This document shows, piece by piece, positions 35,091-49,900 of a stretch of 64,000 nt of DNA. Each line of letters starts with the position of its first letter. Position 1 is the first letter of the stretch. A model generated the notes under the pieces. That model was not told the origin of the DNA. It did not search any database and saw only the letters and a program-made list of their open reading frames with translations. Origin of the DNA: Lucinisca nassula (Eukaryota; Mollusca; Bivalvia; Lucinida; Lucinidae); contig OY757023.1 in the NCBI GenBank assembly GCA_963580285.1, positions 125,954,027 to 126,018,026 of the forward strand, given 5' to 3'. The position numbers and the translations under genes were made by a program.

Positions 35091-37956
35091 ACATTTCAAA
35101 GAATCTTGAGTCATATCATTAATAAGAACAGTGTTGCGTACCCACACCAGATTCGATCCCGGTATCCACACCACCTTCATCTCATATATATGGATACTTG
35201 ATAGCTTGCTTTAACATTTTCAATTTAATACATTAAGCGTTGTTACATTTGGCATTGACTGCAACGCCTAATATAACAACGCCTAATATAATACACATAG
35301 AACATTTCATAGAATCTTGAGGAATATCATTAATTAGAATAGAGTTGCGTTAGAGAAGCACAAGTCCCCCCCACCCACACACACACACACAAACACTCCA
35401 AGTACCCACACCACCTTCGACCCCAGTACCCACACCAACTTTGACCCCCAAGTACCCACGTCACATTCGACCCCAAGATATATGGATACTTTATGATTTT
35501 AACTCTTTCATTTGAGATTTCATCTTGTCCTAGACGAAAGTTACTTTATTACATTAGGCGTTGTTACATTTGGCGTTGACTGCAACGCCTAATGTAACAA
35601 TGTCTAATGTATTACACTCAGAACATTTAATAGAATCTTAAGTCATATCATTAATGAGAACAGTGTTGGGTTGGTATCTTTCAAGAAGCACAGCCTCCCA
35701 CCACATACACTCCAAGTACCCACACCACCTTCGACCCAAGTACCAACACCACCGTCGTCCCCAGTACCCACACCACCTTCGACCCTAAGATATATGGACA
35801 CTGTATGATTTTAACTTTCTTATTTGAGATTTCATCTTGTCCTAGACGAAAGTTACTTTATTACATTAGGCGTTGTTGCATTTGGCGTTGACTGCAATGA
35901 CTAATGTAACAACGCCTGATGTATTACACTCAGAACATTTCATAGAATCTTAAGTCATATCATTAATAATAACAGTGTTGCGTTGGTATCTTTCAAGAAG
36001 CACAGCTTCCCACCACATAAACTCAAAGTTTCCACACCACCTTCGACCCAAGTACCCACACCACCTTCGTTCCCAGTACCCACACCACCTTCGACCCTAA
36101 GATATATGGATACTATATGATTTAAACTTTCTTATTTGAGATTTGAACTTGGCCTAGACGAAAGTTACTTTATTACATTAGGCGTTGTTACATTTGGCAT
36201 TGACTGCAATGCCTTATGTAACAACGCCTAATGTAATACACTCAGATCTTAAGTAATATCATTAATTAGAATAGAGTTGCGTTGAAGCACAAGCTCCCCA
36301 CCATACACACTCCAAGTACCCACACCCCTTCGACCCCAGTACCCACATTCTTCGACCCCAAGGTATATAGATACTCTATGATTTTAACTTTTTTTTTAGA
36401 TTTCATCTTGTCCTAGACGAAAGTTACTTTATTACATTAGGCGTTGTTACATTTGGCGTTGACTGCAACGCCTAATGTAAGAACGCCTAATGTAATACAC
36501 TCAGATCTTAAGTAAAATCTTTGAATTAGAATAGAGTTGCGTTGAAACATAAGCTCCCCACCATACACACTCCAAGTACCCACACCACCTTCGACCCCAG
36601 TAGCTTCACCCCATTCGACCACAGTACCCGCACAACCTTCGACCCCATGGCATATGGATACTCTATGATTAATTTTTTTTTGGAGATTTCATCTTGTCCT
36701 AGACGAAAGTTACTTTATTACATTAGGCGTTGTTACATTTGGCGTTGACTGCAACGCCTAATGTAACAACGCCTAATGTAATACACTCAGATCTTAAGTA
36801 ATACTATTAATTAGAATAGAGTTGTGTTGAAGCACAAGCTCCCCACCATACACACTCCAAGTACCCACACCACCTTCGACCCCAGTACCCACACCCCCTT
36901 CGACCCCAGTACCCACACAACCTTCGACCCCAAGGAATATGGATACTGTATGATTTTAACTTTTTGGGGGTGATTTCATCTTGTCCTAGACGAAAGTTAC
37001 TCTATTACATTAGGCGTTGTTACATTTGGCGTTGACTGCAATGCCTAATGTAACAACGCCTAATGTAATACAGTCAGATCTTAAGAAATATCATTAATTA
37101 GAATAGAGTTGCGTTGAAGCACAAGCTCCCCATCATACACACTCCAAGTACCCACACCACCTTCGACCCCAGTACCCACACCCCCTTCGACCCCAGTACC
37201 ACACAACCTTCGACCCCAAGGTATATGGATACTCTATGACTTTAACTTTTTTTCGAGATTTCATGTTGTCCTAGACGAAAGTTACTTTATTACATTAGGC
37301 GTTATTACATTTGGCGTTGACTGCAACGCCTAATGTAACAACGCCTAATGTAATACACTCAGATCTTAAGTAATATCATTAATTAGAATTGAGTTGCGTT
37401 GAAGCACAAGCTCCCCACCATACACACTCCAAGTACCCACACCACCTTCTACCCCAGTACCCACACACCCTTCGACCCCAGTACCCACACAACCTTCGAC
37501 CCCAAGGTATATGGATACTCTATGATTTTAACATTTTTTTTTAGATTTCATCTTGTCCTAGACGAAAGTTACTTTATTACATTAGGCGTTGTTACATTTG
37601 GCGTTGAGTGCAACGCCTAATGTAACAACGCCTAATGTAATACATTCAGATCTTAAGTAATATCATTAATTAGAATAGAGTTGCGTTGAAGCACAAGCTC
37701 CCCACCATACACACTCAAAGTACCTACACCACCTTCGACCCCAGTATCGACAACCCCTTCGACCCCAGTACCCAGACAACCTTCGGCCCCAAGGTATATG
37801 GATACTCTATGATTTTAACTTTTTTTAGATTTCATCTTGTCCTACACGAAATTTACTTTATTACATTAGGCGTTGTTACATTTGGTGTTGACTGCAACGC
37901 CTAATGTAACAACGCCTAATGTAATAAACTTGTTGCATTACATTAGAGGTTGCCAC

Positions 37957-40900
37957 AAGGCGCGGTAAACGGCATTCTTCATCATTTTTATAGCGACTTA
38001 GTATAGAGAGAGAAAATCCGATATTCGGAGACAAAAATTTTTCTCTATCTTCCCAGCAGAAGAAAAAAATGATGTTTTTCTCAATATCTCAGCTAATAAA
38101 TGCGATAGGAAGGGGCGGTAAACGGCGTTCATCATCATTTTTATAGCGACTAAGTATAGAGAGAAAAAATCCGAAATTCGGAGACAAAAATTTTTCTCTA
38201 TCTTCCCAGCAGAATACAAAAATGATGTTTTTCTCAATATCTCAGCTAATAAATGCGATAGGAAGGCGCGGTAAACGGCAGTATTCATCATTTTTATAGC
38301 GACTTAGTATAGAGAGAAAAAATCCAAAATTCGGAGACAAAAATTTTTCTCTATCTTCCCAGCAGAAGAAAAAAATGATGTTTTTCTCAATATCTCAGCT
38401 AATCAATGCGATAGGAAGGTGCGGTAAACGGCGTTCTTCATCATTTTTATAGCGACTAAGTATAGAGAGAAAAAATCCGAAATTCGGAGACAAAAATTTT
38501 TCTCTATCTTCCCAGCGGAATACAAAAATGATGTTTTTCTCAATATCTCAGCTAATAAATGCGATAGGAAGGTGCGGTAAACGGCGTTCTTCATCATTTT
38601 TATAGCGACTAAGTATAGAGAGAAAAAATCCGAAATTCGGAGACAAACATTTTTCTCTATCTTCCCAGCAGAATACAAAAATGATGTTTTTCTCAATATC
38701 TCAGCTAATAAATGCGATAGGAAGGCGCGGTAAACGGCGTTCTTCATCATTTTTATAGCGACTAAGTATAGAGAGAAAAAATCGAAATTCGGAGACAAAA
38801 ATTTTTCTCTATCTTCCCAGCAGAATACAAAAATGATGTTTTGCTCAATATCTCAGCTAATAAATGCGATAGGAAGGCGCGGTAAACGGCGTTCTTCATC
38901 ATTTTTATAGCGACTAAGTATAGAGAGAAAAAATCCGAAATTCGGAGACAAAAAATTTTCTCTATCTTCCCAGCAGAATACAAAAATGATGTTTTTCTCA
39001 ATATCTCAGCTAATAAATGCGATAGGAAGGCGCGGTAAACGGCGTTCTTCATCATTTTTATAGCGACTAAGTATAGAGAGAAAAAATCCGAAATTCCGAG
39101 ACAAAAATTTTTCTCGGTCTTCCCAGCAGAAGAAAAAAATGATGTTTTTCTCAATATCTCAGCTAATAAATGCGATAGGAAGGCGCGGTAAACGGCGTTC
39201 TTCATCATTTTTATAGCGACTAAGTATAGAGAGAAAAAATCCGAAATTCGGAGACAAAAATTTTTCTCTATCTTCCCAGCAGAATACAAAAATGATGTTT
39301 TTCTCAATATCTCAGCTAATAAATGCGATAGGAAGGCGCGGTAAACGACGTTCTTCATCATTTTTATAGCGACTAAGTATAGAGAGAAAAAATCCGAAAT
39401 TCGGAGACAAAAATTTTTCTCTATCTTCCCAGCAGAATACAAAAATGATGTTTTTCTCAATATCTCAGCTAATAAATGCGATAGGAAGGCGCGGTAAACG
39501 GCGTTCTTCATCATTTTTATAGCGACTAAGTATAGAGAGAAAAAATCCGAAATTCGGAGACAAAATTTTTTCTCTATCTTCCCAGCAGAATACAAAAATG
39601 ATGTTTTTCTCAATATCTCAGCTAATAAATGCGATAGGAAGGCGCGGTAAACGGCGTTCTTCATCATTTTTATAGCGACTAAGTATAGAGAGAAAAAATC
39701 CGAAATTCGGAGACAAAAATTTTTCTCTATCTTCCCAGCAGAATACAAAAATGATGTTTTTCTCAATATCTCAGCTAATAAATGCGATAGGAAGGCGCGG
39801 TAAACGACGTTCTTCATCATTTTTATAGCGACTAAGTATAGAGAGAAAAAATCCGAAATTCGGAGACAAAAATTTTTCTCTATCTTCCCAGCAGAATACA
39901 AAAATGATGTTTTTCTCAATATCTCAGCTAATAAATGCGATAGGAAGGCGCGGTAAACGGCGTTCTTCATCATTTTTATAGCGACTAAGTATAGAGAGAA
40001 AAAATCCGAAATTCGGAGACAAAACTTTTTCTCTATCTTCCCAGCAGAATACAAAAATGATGTTTTTCTCAATATCTCAGCTAATAAATGCGATAGGAAG
40101 GCGCGGTAAACGGCGTTCTTCATCATTTTTATAGCGACTAAGTATAGAGAGAAAAAATCCGAAATTCGGAGACAAAAATTTTTCTCTATCTTCCCAGCAG
40201 AATACAAAAATGATGTTTTTCTCAATATCTCAGCTAATAAATGCGATAGGAAGGCGCGGTAAACGGCGTTCTTCATCATTTTTATAGCGACTAAGTATAG
40301 AGAGAAAAAATCCGAAATTCCGAGACAAAAATTTTTCTCGGTCTTCCCAGCAGAAGAAAAAAATGATGTTTTTCTCAATATCTCAGCTAATAAATGCGAT
40401 AGGAAGGTGCGGTAAACGGCGTTCTTCATCATTTTTATAGCGACTAAGTATAGAGAGAAAAAATCCGAAATTCGGAGACAAAAATTTTTCTCTATCTTCC
40501 CAGCAGAATACAAAAATGATGTTTTTCTCAATATCTCAGCTAATAAATGCGATAGGAAGGCGCGGTAAACGGCGTTCTTCATCATTTTTATAGCGACTAA
40601 GTATAGAGAGAAAAAATCCGAAATTCCGAGACAAACATTTTTCTCGGTCTTCCCAGCAGAAGAAAAAAATGATGTTTTTCTCAATATCTCAGCTAATAAA
40701 TGCGATAGGAAGGTGCGGTAAACGGCGTTCTTCATCATTTTTATAGCGACTAAGTATAGAGAGAAAAAATCCGAAATTCGGAGACAAAAATTTTTCTCTA
40801 TCTTCCCAGCAGAATACAAAAATGATGTTTTTCTCAATATCTCAGCTAATAAATGCGATAGGAAGGCGCGGTAAACGGCGTTCTTCATCATTTTTATAGC

Positions 40901-43900
40901 GACTAAGTATAGAGAGAAAAAATCCGAAATTCCGAGACAAAAATTTTTCTCGGTCTTCCCAGCAGAAGAAAAAAATGATGTTTTTCTCAATATCTCAGCT
41001 AATAAATGCGATAGGAAGGCGCGGTAAACGGCGTTCTTCATCATTTTTATAGCGACTAAGTATAGAGAGAAAAAATCCGAAATTCGGAGACAAAAATTTT
41101 TCTCTATCTTCCCAGCAGAATACAAAAATGATGTTTTTCTCAATATCTCAGCTAATAAATGCGATAGGAAGGCGCGGTAAACGACGTTCTTCATCATTTT
41201 TATAGCGACTAAGTATAGAGAGAAAAAATCCGAAATTCGGAGACAAAACTTTTTCTCTATCTTCCCAGCAGAATACAAAAATGATGTTTTTCTCAATATC
41301 TCAGCTAATAAATGCGATAGGAAGGCGCGGTAAACGGCGTTCTTCATCATTTTTATAGCGACTAAGTATAGAGAGAAAAAATCCGAAATTCCGAGACAAA
41401 ATTTTTTCTCTATCTTCCCAGCAGAATACAAAAATGATGTTTTTCTCAATATCTCAGCTAATAAATGCGATAGGAAGGCGCGGTAAACGGCGTTCTTCAT
41501 CATTTTTTTAGCGACTAAGTATAGAGAGAAAAAATCCGAAATTCGGAGACAAAAATTTTTCTCTATCTTCCCAGCAGAATACAAAAATGATGTTTTTCTC
41601 AAGATCTCAGCTAATAAATGCGATAGGAAGGCGCGGTAAACGACGTTCTTCATCATTTTTATAGCGACTAAGTATAGAGAGAAAAAATCCGAAATTCGGA
41701 GACAAAAATTTTTCTCTATCTTCCCAGCAGAATACAAAAATGATGTTTTTCTCAATATCTCAGCTAATAAATGCGATAGGAAGGCGCGGTAAACGGCGTT
41801 CTTCATCATTTTTATAGCGACTAAGTATAGAGAGAAAAAATCCGAAATTCCGAGACAAACATTTTTCTCGGTCTTCCCAGCAGAAGAAAAAAATGATGTT
41901 TTTCTCAATATCTCAGCTAATAAATGCGATAGGAAGGTGCGGTAAACGGCGTTCTTCATCATTTTTATAGCGACTAAGTATAGAGAGAAAAAATCCGAAA
42001 TTCGGAGACAAAAATTTTTCTCTATCTTCCCAGCAGAATACAAAAATGATGTTTTTCTCAATATCTCAGCTAATAAATGCGATAGGAAGGCGCGGTAAAC
42101 GGCGTTCTTCATCATTTTTATAGCGACTAAGTATAGAGAGAAAAAATCCGAAATTCCGAGACAAAAATTTTTCTCGGTCTTCCCAGCAGAAGAAAAAAAT
42201 GATGTTTTTCTCAATATCTCAGCTAATAAATGCGATAGGAAGGCGCGGTAAACGGCGTTCTTCATCATTTTTATAGCGACTAAGTATAGAGAGAAAAAAT
42301 CCGAAATTCGGAGACAAAAATTTTTCTCTATCTTCCCAGCAGAATACAAAAATGATGTTTTTCTCAATATCTCAGCTAATAAATGCGATAGGAAGGCGCG
42401 GTAAACGACGTTCTTCATCATTTTTATAGCGACTAAGTATAGAGAGAAAAAATCCGAAATTCGGAGACAAAACTTTTTCTCTATCTTCCCAGCAGAATAC
42501 AAAAATGATGTTTTTCTCAATATCTCAGCTAATAAATGCGATAGGAAGGCGCGGTAAACGGCGTTCTTCATCATTTTTATAGCGACTAAGTATAGAGAGA
42601 AAAAATCCGAAATTCCGAGACAAAATTTTTTCTCTATCTTCCCAGCAGAATACAAAAATGATGTTTTTCTCAATATCTCAGCTAATAAATGCGATAGGAA
42701 GGCGCGGTAAACGGCGTTCTTCATCATTTTTATAGCGACTAAGTATAGAGAGAAAAAATCCGAAATTCGGAGACAAAAATTTTTCTCTATCTTCCCAGCA
42801 GAATACAAAAATGATGTTTTTCTCAATATCTCAGCTAATAAATGCGATAGGAAGGCGCGGTAAACGGCGTTCTTCATCATTTTTATAGCGACTAAGTATA
42901 GAGAGAAAAAATCCGAAATTCGGAGACAAAAATTTTTCTCTATCTTCCCAGCAGAATACAAAAATGATGTTTTTCTCAATATCTCAGCTAATAAATGCGA
43001 TAGGAAGGCGCGGTAAACGGCGTTCTTCATCATTTTTATAGCGACTAAGTATAGAGAGAAAAAATCCGAAATTCGGAGACAAAAATTTTTCTCTTTCTTC
43101 AAAGCAGAATACAAAAATGATGTTTTTCTCAATATCTCAGCTAATAAATGCGATAGGAAGGCGCGGTAAACGGCGTTCTTCATCATTTTTATAGCGACTA
43201 AGTATAGAGTGAAAAAATCCGAAATTCCGAGACAAAAATTTTTCTCTATCTTCCCAGCAGAATACAAAAATGATGTTTTTCTCAATATCTCAGCTAATAA
43301 ATGCGATAGGAAGGCGCGGTAAACGGCGTTCTTCATCATTTTTATAGCGACTAAGTATAGAGAGAAAAAATCCGAAATTCGGAGACAAAAATTTTTCTCT
43401 ATCTTCCCAGCAGAATACAAAAATGATGTTTTTCTCAATATCTCAGCTAATAAATGCGATAGGAAGGCGCGGTAAACGGCGTTCTTCATCATTTTTATAG
43501 CGACTAAGTATAGAGAGAAAAAATCCGAAATTCGGAGACAAAAATTTTTCTCTATCTTCCCAGCAGAATACAAAAATGATGTTTTTCTCAATATCTCAGC
43601 TAATAAATGCGATAGGAAGGCGCGGTAAACGGCGTTCTTCATCATTTTTATAGCGACTAAGTATAGAGAGAAAAAATCCGAAATTCCGAGACAAACATTT
43701 TTCTCGGTCTTCCCAGCAGAAGAAAAAAATGATGTTTTTCTCAATATCTCAGCTAATAAATGCGATAGGAAGGTGCGGTAAACGGCGTTCTTCATCATTT
43801 TTATAGCGACTAAGTATAGAGAGAAAAAATCCGAAATTCGGAGACAAAAATTTTTCTCTATCTTCCCAGCAGAATACAAAAATGATGTTTTTCTCAATAT

Positions 43901-46900
43901 CTCAGCTAATAAATGCGATAGGAAGGCGCGGTAAACGGCGTTCTTCATCATTTTTATAGCGACTAAGTATAGAGAGAAAAAATCCGAAATTCCGAGACAA
44001 AAATTTTTCTCGGTCTTCCCAGCAGAAGAAAAAAATGATGTTTTTCTCAATATCTCAGCTAATAAATGCGATAGGAAGGCGCGGTAAACGGCGTTCTTCA
44101 TCATTTTTATAGCGACTAAGTATAGAGAGAAAAAATCCGAAATTCGGAGACAAAAATTTTTCTCTATCTTCCCAGCAGAATACAAAAATGATGTTTTTCT
44201 CAATATCTCAGCTAATAAATGCGATAGGAAGGCGCGGTAAACGACGTTCTTCATCATTTTTATAGCGACTAAGTATAGAGAGAAAAAATCCGAAATTCGG
44301 AGACAAAACTTTTTCTCTATCTTCCCAGCAGAATACAAAAATGATGTTTTTCTCAATATCTCAGCTAATAAATGCGATAGGAAGGCGCGGTAAACGGCGT
44401 TCTTCATCATTTTTATAGCGACTAAGTATAGAGAGAAAAAATCCGAAATTCCGAGACAAAATTTTTTCTCTATCTTCCCAGCAGAATACAAAAATGATGT
44501 TTTTCTCAATATCTCAGCTAATAAATGCGATAGGAAGGCGCGGTAAACGGCGTTCTTCATCATTTTTATAGCGACTAAGTATAGAGAGAAAAAATCCGAA
44601 ATTCGGAGACAAAAATTTTTCTCTATCTTCCCAGCAGAATACAAAAATGATGTTTTTCTCAATATCTCAGCTAATAAATGCGATAGGAAGGCGCGGTAAA
44701 CGGCGTTCTTCATCATTTTTATAGCGACTAAGTATAGAGAGAAAAAATCCGAAATTCGGAGACAAAAATTTTTCTCTATCTTCCCAGCAGAATACAAAAA
44801 TGATGTTTTTCTCAATATCTCAGCTAATAAATGCGATAGGAAGGCGCGGTAAACGGCGTTCTTCATCATTTTTATAGCGACTAAGTATAGAGAGAAAAAA
44901 TCCGAAATTCGGAGACAAAAATTTTTCTCTTTCTTCCCAGCAGAATACAAAAATGATGTTTTTCTCAATATCTCAGCTAATAAATGCGATAGGAAGGCGC
45001 GGTAAACGGCGTTCTTCATCATTTTTATAGCGACTAAGTATAGAGTGAAAAAATCCGAAATTCCGAGACAAAAATTTTTCTCTATCTTCCCAGCAGAATA
45101 CAAAAATGATGTTTTTCTCAATATCTCAGCTAATAAATGCGATAGGAAGGCGCGGTAAACGGCGTTCTTCGTCATTTTTATAGCGACTAAGTATAGAGAG
45201 AAAAAATCCGAAATTCGGAGACAAAAATTTTTCTCTATCTTCCCAGCAGAATACAAAAATGATGTTTTTCTCAATATCTCAGCTAATAAATGCGATAGGA
45301 AGGCGCGGTAAACGACGTTCTTCATCATTTTTATAGCGACTAAGTATAGAGAGAAAAAATCCGAAATTCGGAGACAAAAATTTTTCTCTATCTTCCCAGC
45401 AGAATACAAAAATGATGTTTTTCTCAATATCTCAGCTAATAAATGCGATAGGAAGGCGCGGTAAACGGCGTTCTTCATCATTTTTATAGCGACTAAGTAT
45501 AGAGAGAAAAAATCCGAAATTCGGAGACAAAAATTTTTCTCTATCTTCCCAGCATTATACAAAAATGATGTTTTTCTCAATATCTCAGCTAATAAATGCG
45601 ATAGGAAGGCGCGGTAAACGGCGTTCTTCATCATTTTTATAGCGACTAAGTATAGAGAGAAAAAATCCGAAATTCGGAGACAAAAATTTTTCTCTATCTT
45701 CCCAGCAGAATACAAAAATGATGTTTTTCTCAATATCTCAGCTAATAAATGCGATAGGAAGGCGCGGTAAACGGCGTTCTTCATCATTTTTATAGCGACA
45801 AAGTATAGAAAGAAAAAATCCGAAATTCGGAGACAAAAATTTTTCTCTATCTTCCCAGCAGAATACAAAAATGATGTTTTTCTCAATATCTCAGCTAATA
45901 AATGCGATAGGAAGGCGCGGTAAACGGCGTTTTTCATCATTTTTATAGCGACTAAGTATAGAGAGAAAAAATCCGAAATTCCGAGACAAAAATTTTTCTC
46001 GGTCTTCCCAGCAGAAGAAAAAAATGATGTTTTTCTCAATATCTCAGCTAATAAATGCGATAGGAAGGTGCGGTAAACGGCGTTCTTCAGCATTTTTATA
46101 GCGACTAAGTATAGAGAGAAAAAATCCGAAATTCGGAGACAAAAATTTTTCTCTATCTTCCCAGCAGAATACAAAAATGATGTTTTTCTCAATATCTCAG
46201 CTAATAAATGCGATAGGAAGGCGCGGTAAACGGCGTTCTTCATCATTTTTATAGCGACTAAGTATAGAGAGAAAAAATCCGAAATTCGGAGACAAAAGTT
46301 TTTCTCTATCTTCCCAGCAGAATACAAAAATGATGTTTTTCTCAATATCTCAGCTAATAAATGCGATAGGAAGGCGCGGTAAACGGCGTTCTTCATCATT
46401 TTTATAGCGACTAAGTATAGAGAGAAAAATCCGAAATTCGGAGACAAAAATTTTTCTCTATCTTCCCAGCAGAATACAAAAATGATGTTTTTCTCAATAT
46501 CTCAGCTAATAAATGCGATAGGAAGGCGCGGTAAACGGCGTTCTTCATCATTTTTATAGCGACTAAGTATAGAGAGAAAAAATCCGAAATTCGGAGACAA
46601 AAATTTTTCTCTATCTTCCCAGCAGAATACAAAAATGATGTTTTTCTCAATATCTCAGCTAATAAATGCGATAGGAAGGCGCGGTAAACGACGTTCTTCA
46701 TCATTTTTATAGCGACTAAGTATAGAGAGAAAAAATCCGAAATTCGGAGACAAAAATTTTTCTCTATCTTCCCAGCAGAATACAAAAATGATGTTTTTCT
46801 CAATATCTCAGCTAATAAATGCGATAGGAAGGCGCGGTAAACGGCGTTCTTCATCATTTTTATAGCGACTAAGTATAGAGAGAAAAAATCCGAAATTCGG

Positions 46901-49900
46901 AGACAAAACTTTTTCTCTATCTTCCCAGCAGAATACAAAAATGATGTTTTTCTCAATATCTCAGCTAATAAATGCGATAGGAAGGCGCGGTAAACGGCGT
47001 TCTTCATCATTTTTATAGCGACTAAGTATAGAGAGAAAAAATCCGAAATTCGGAGACAAAAATTTTTCTCTATCTTCCCAGCAGAATACAAAAATGATGT
47101 TTTTCTCAATATCTCAGCTAATAAATGCGATAGGAAGGCGCGGTAAACGGCGTTCTTCATCATTTTTATAGCGACTAAGTATAGAGAGAAAAAATCCGAA
47201 ATTCCGAGACAAAAATTTTTCTCGGTCTTCCCAGCAGAAGAAAAAAATGATGTTTTTCTCAATATCTCAGCTAATAAATGCGATAGGAAGGTGCGGTAAA
47301 CGGCGTTCTTCATCATTTTTATAGCGACTAAGTATAGAGAGAAAAAATCCGAAATTCGGAGACAAAAATTTTTCTCTATCTTCCCAGCAGAATACAAAAA
47401 TGATGTTTTTCTCAATATCTCAGCTAATAAATGCGATAGGAAGGCGCGGTAAACGGCGTTCTTCATCATTTTTATAGCGACTAAGTATAGAGAGAAAAAA
47501 TCCGAAATTCCGAGACAAACATTTTTCTCGGTCTTCCCAGCAGAAGAAAAAAATGATGTTTTTCTCAATATCTCAGCTAATAAATGCGATAGGAAGGTGC
47601 GGTAAACGGCGTTCTTCATCATTTTTATAGCGACTAAGTATAGAGAGAAAAAATCCGAAATTCGGAGACAAAAATTTTTCTCTATCTTCCCAGCAGAATA
47701 CAAAAATGATGTTTTTCTCAATATCTCAGCTAATAAATGCGATAGGAAGGCGCGGTAAACGGCGTTCTTCATCATTTTTATAGCGACTAAGTATAGAGAG
47801 AAAAAATCCGAAATTCCGAGACAAAAATTTTTCTCGGTCTTCCCAGCAGAAGAAAAAAATGATGTTTTTCTCAATATCTCAGCTAATAAATGCGATAGGA
47901 AGGCGCGGTAAACGGCGTTCTTCATCATTTTTATAGCGACTAAGTATAGAGAGAAAAAATCCGAAATTCGGAGACAAAAATTTTTCTCTATCTTCCCAGC
48001 AGAATACAAAAATGATGTTTTTCTCAATATCTCAGCTAATAAATGCGATAGGAAGGCGCGGTAAACGACGTTCTTCATCATTTTTATAGCGACTAAGTAT
48101 AGAGAGAAAAAATCCGAAATTCGGAGACAAAACTTTTTCTCTATCTTCCCAGCAGAATACAAAAATGATGTTTTTCTCAATATCTCAGCTAATAAATGCG
48201 ATAGGAAGGCGCGGTAAACGGCGTTCTTCATCATTTTTATAGCGACTAAGTATAGAGAGAAAAAATCCGAAATTCCGAGACAAAATTTTTTCTCTATCTT
48301 CCCAGCAGAATACAAAAATGATGTTTTTCTCAATATCTCAGCTAATAAATGCGATAGGAAGGCGCGGTAAACGGCGTTCTTCATCATTTTTTTAGCGACT
48401 AAGTATAGAGAGAAAAAATCCGAAATTCGGAGACAAAAATTTTTCTCTATCTTCCCAGCAGAATACAAAAATGATGTTTTTCTCAAGATCTCAGCTAATA
48501 AATGCGATAGGAAGGCGCGGTAAACGACGTTCTTCATCATTTTTATAGCGACTAAGTATAGAGAGAAAAAATCCGAAATTCGGAGACAAAAATTTTTCTC
48601 TATCTTCCCAGCAGAATACAAAAATGATGTTTTTCTCAATATCTCAGCTAATAAATGCGATAGGAAGGCGCGGTAAACGGCGTTCTTCATCATTTTTATA
48701 GCGACTAAGTATAGAGAGAAAAAATCCGAAATTCCGAGACAAACATTTTTCTCGGTCTTCCCAGCAGAAGAAAAAAATGATGTTTTTCTCAATATCTCAG
48801 CTAATAAATGCGATAGGAAGGTGCGGTAAACGGCGTTCTTCATCATTTTTATAGCGACTAAGTATAGAGAGAAAAAATCCGAAATTCGGAGACAAAAATT
48901 TTTCTCTATCTTCCCAGCAGAATACAAAAATGATGTTTTTCTCAATATCTCAGCTAATAAATGCGATAGGAAGGCGCGGTAAACGGCGTTCTTCATCATT
49001 TTTATAGCGACTAAGTATAGAGAGAAAAAATCCGAAATTCCGAGACAAAAATTTTTCTCGGTCTTCCCAGCAGAAGAAAAAAATGATGTTTTTCTCAATA
49101 TCTCAGCTAATAAATGCGATAGGAAGGCGCGGTAAACGGCGTTCTTCATCATTTTTATAGCGACTAAGTATAGAGAGAAAAAATCCGAAATTCGGAGACA
49201 AAAATTTTTCTCTATCTTCCCAGCAGAATACAAAAATGATGTTTTTCTCAATATCTCAGCTAATAAATGCGATAGGAAGGCGCGGTAAACGACGTTCTTC
49301 ATCATTTTTATAGCGACTAAGTATAGAGAGAAAAAATCCGAAATTCGGAGACAAAACTTTTTCTCTATCTTCCCAGCAGAATACAAAAATGATGTTTTTC
49401 TCAATATCTCAGCTAATAAATGCGATAGGAAGGCGCGGTAAACGGCGTTCTTCATCATTTTTATAGCGACTAAGTATAGAGAGAAAAAATCCGAAATTCC
49501 GAGACAAAAATTTTTCTCTATCTTCCCAGCAGAATACAAAAATGATGTTTTTCTCAATATCTCAGCTAATAAATGCGATAGGAAGGCGCGGTAAACGGCG
49601 TTCTTCATCATTTTTATAGCGACTAAGTATAGAGAGAAAAAATCCGAAATTCGGAGACAAAAATTTTTCTCTATCTTCCCAGCAGAATACAAAAATGATG
49701 TTTTTCTCAATATCTCAGCTAATAAATGCGATAGGAAGGCGCGGTAAACGGCGTTCTTCATCATTTTTATAGCGACTAAGTATAGAGAGAAAAAATCCGA
49801 AATTCGGAGACAAAAATTTTTCTCTATCTTCCAAGCAGAATACAAAAATGATGTTTTTCTCAATATCTCAGCTAATAAATGCGATAGGAAGGCGCGGTAA

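Larger units (their letters stand above)
34032..37956. repeat. Tandem array of ~290-bp units, each with a long hairpin
   Basis: Units recur at TCCTAGACGAAAGTTACTTT near 34472, 35530, 35840, 36154, 36410, 36699, 36987, 37268, 37557 and 37841; spacing is 256-312 bp in the uninterrupted part. Each holds TTACATTAGGCGTTGTTACA facing its exact inverse TGTAACAACGCCTAATGTAA, with a second inner pair (GGCGTTG/CAACGCC), i.e. a ~64-bp hairpin. ACTCCAAGTACCCACACCAC-rich sequence follows. The first units are interrupted by two SINEs and a family A copy. The array runs up to the right satellite array. Short ORFs rich in T, P and H here are repeat translations. Confidence 0.9.
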
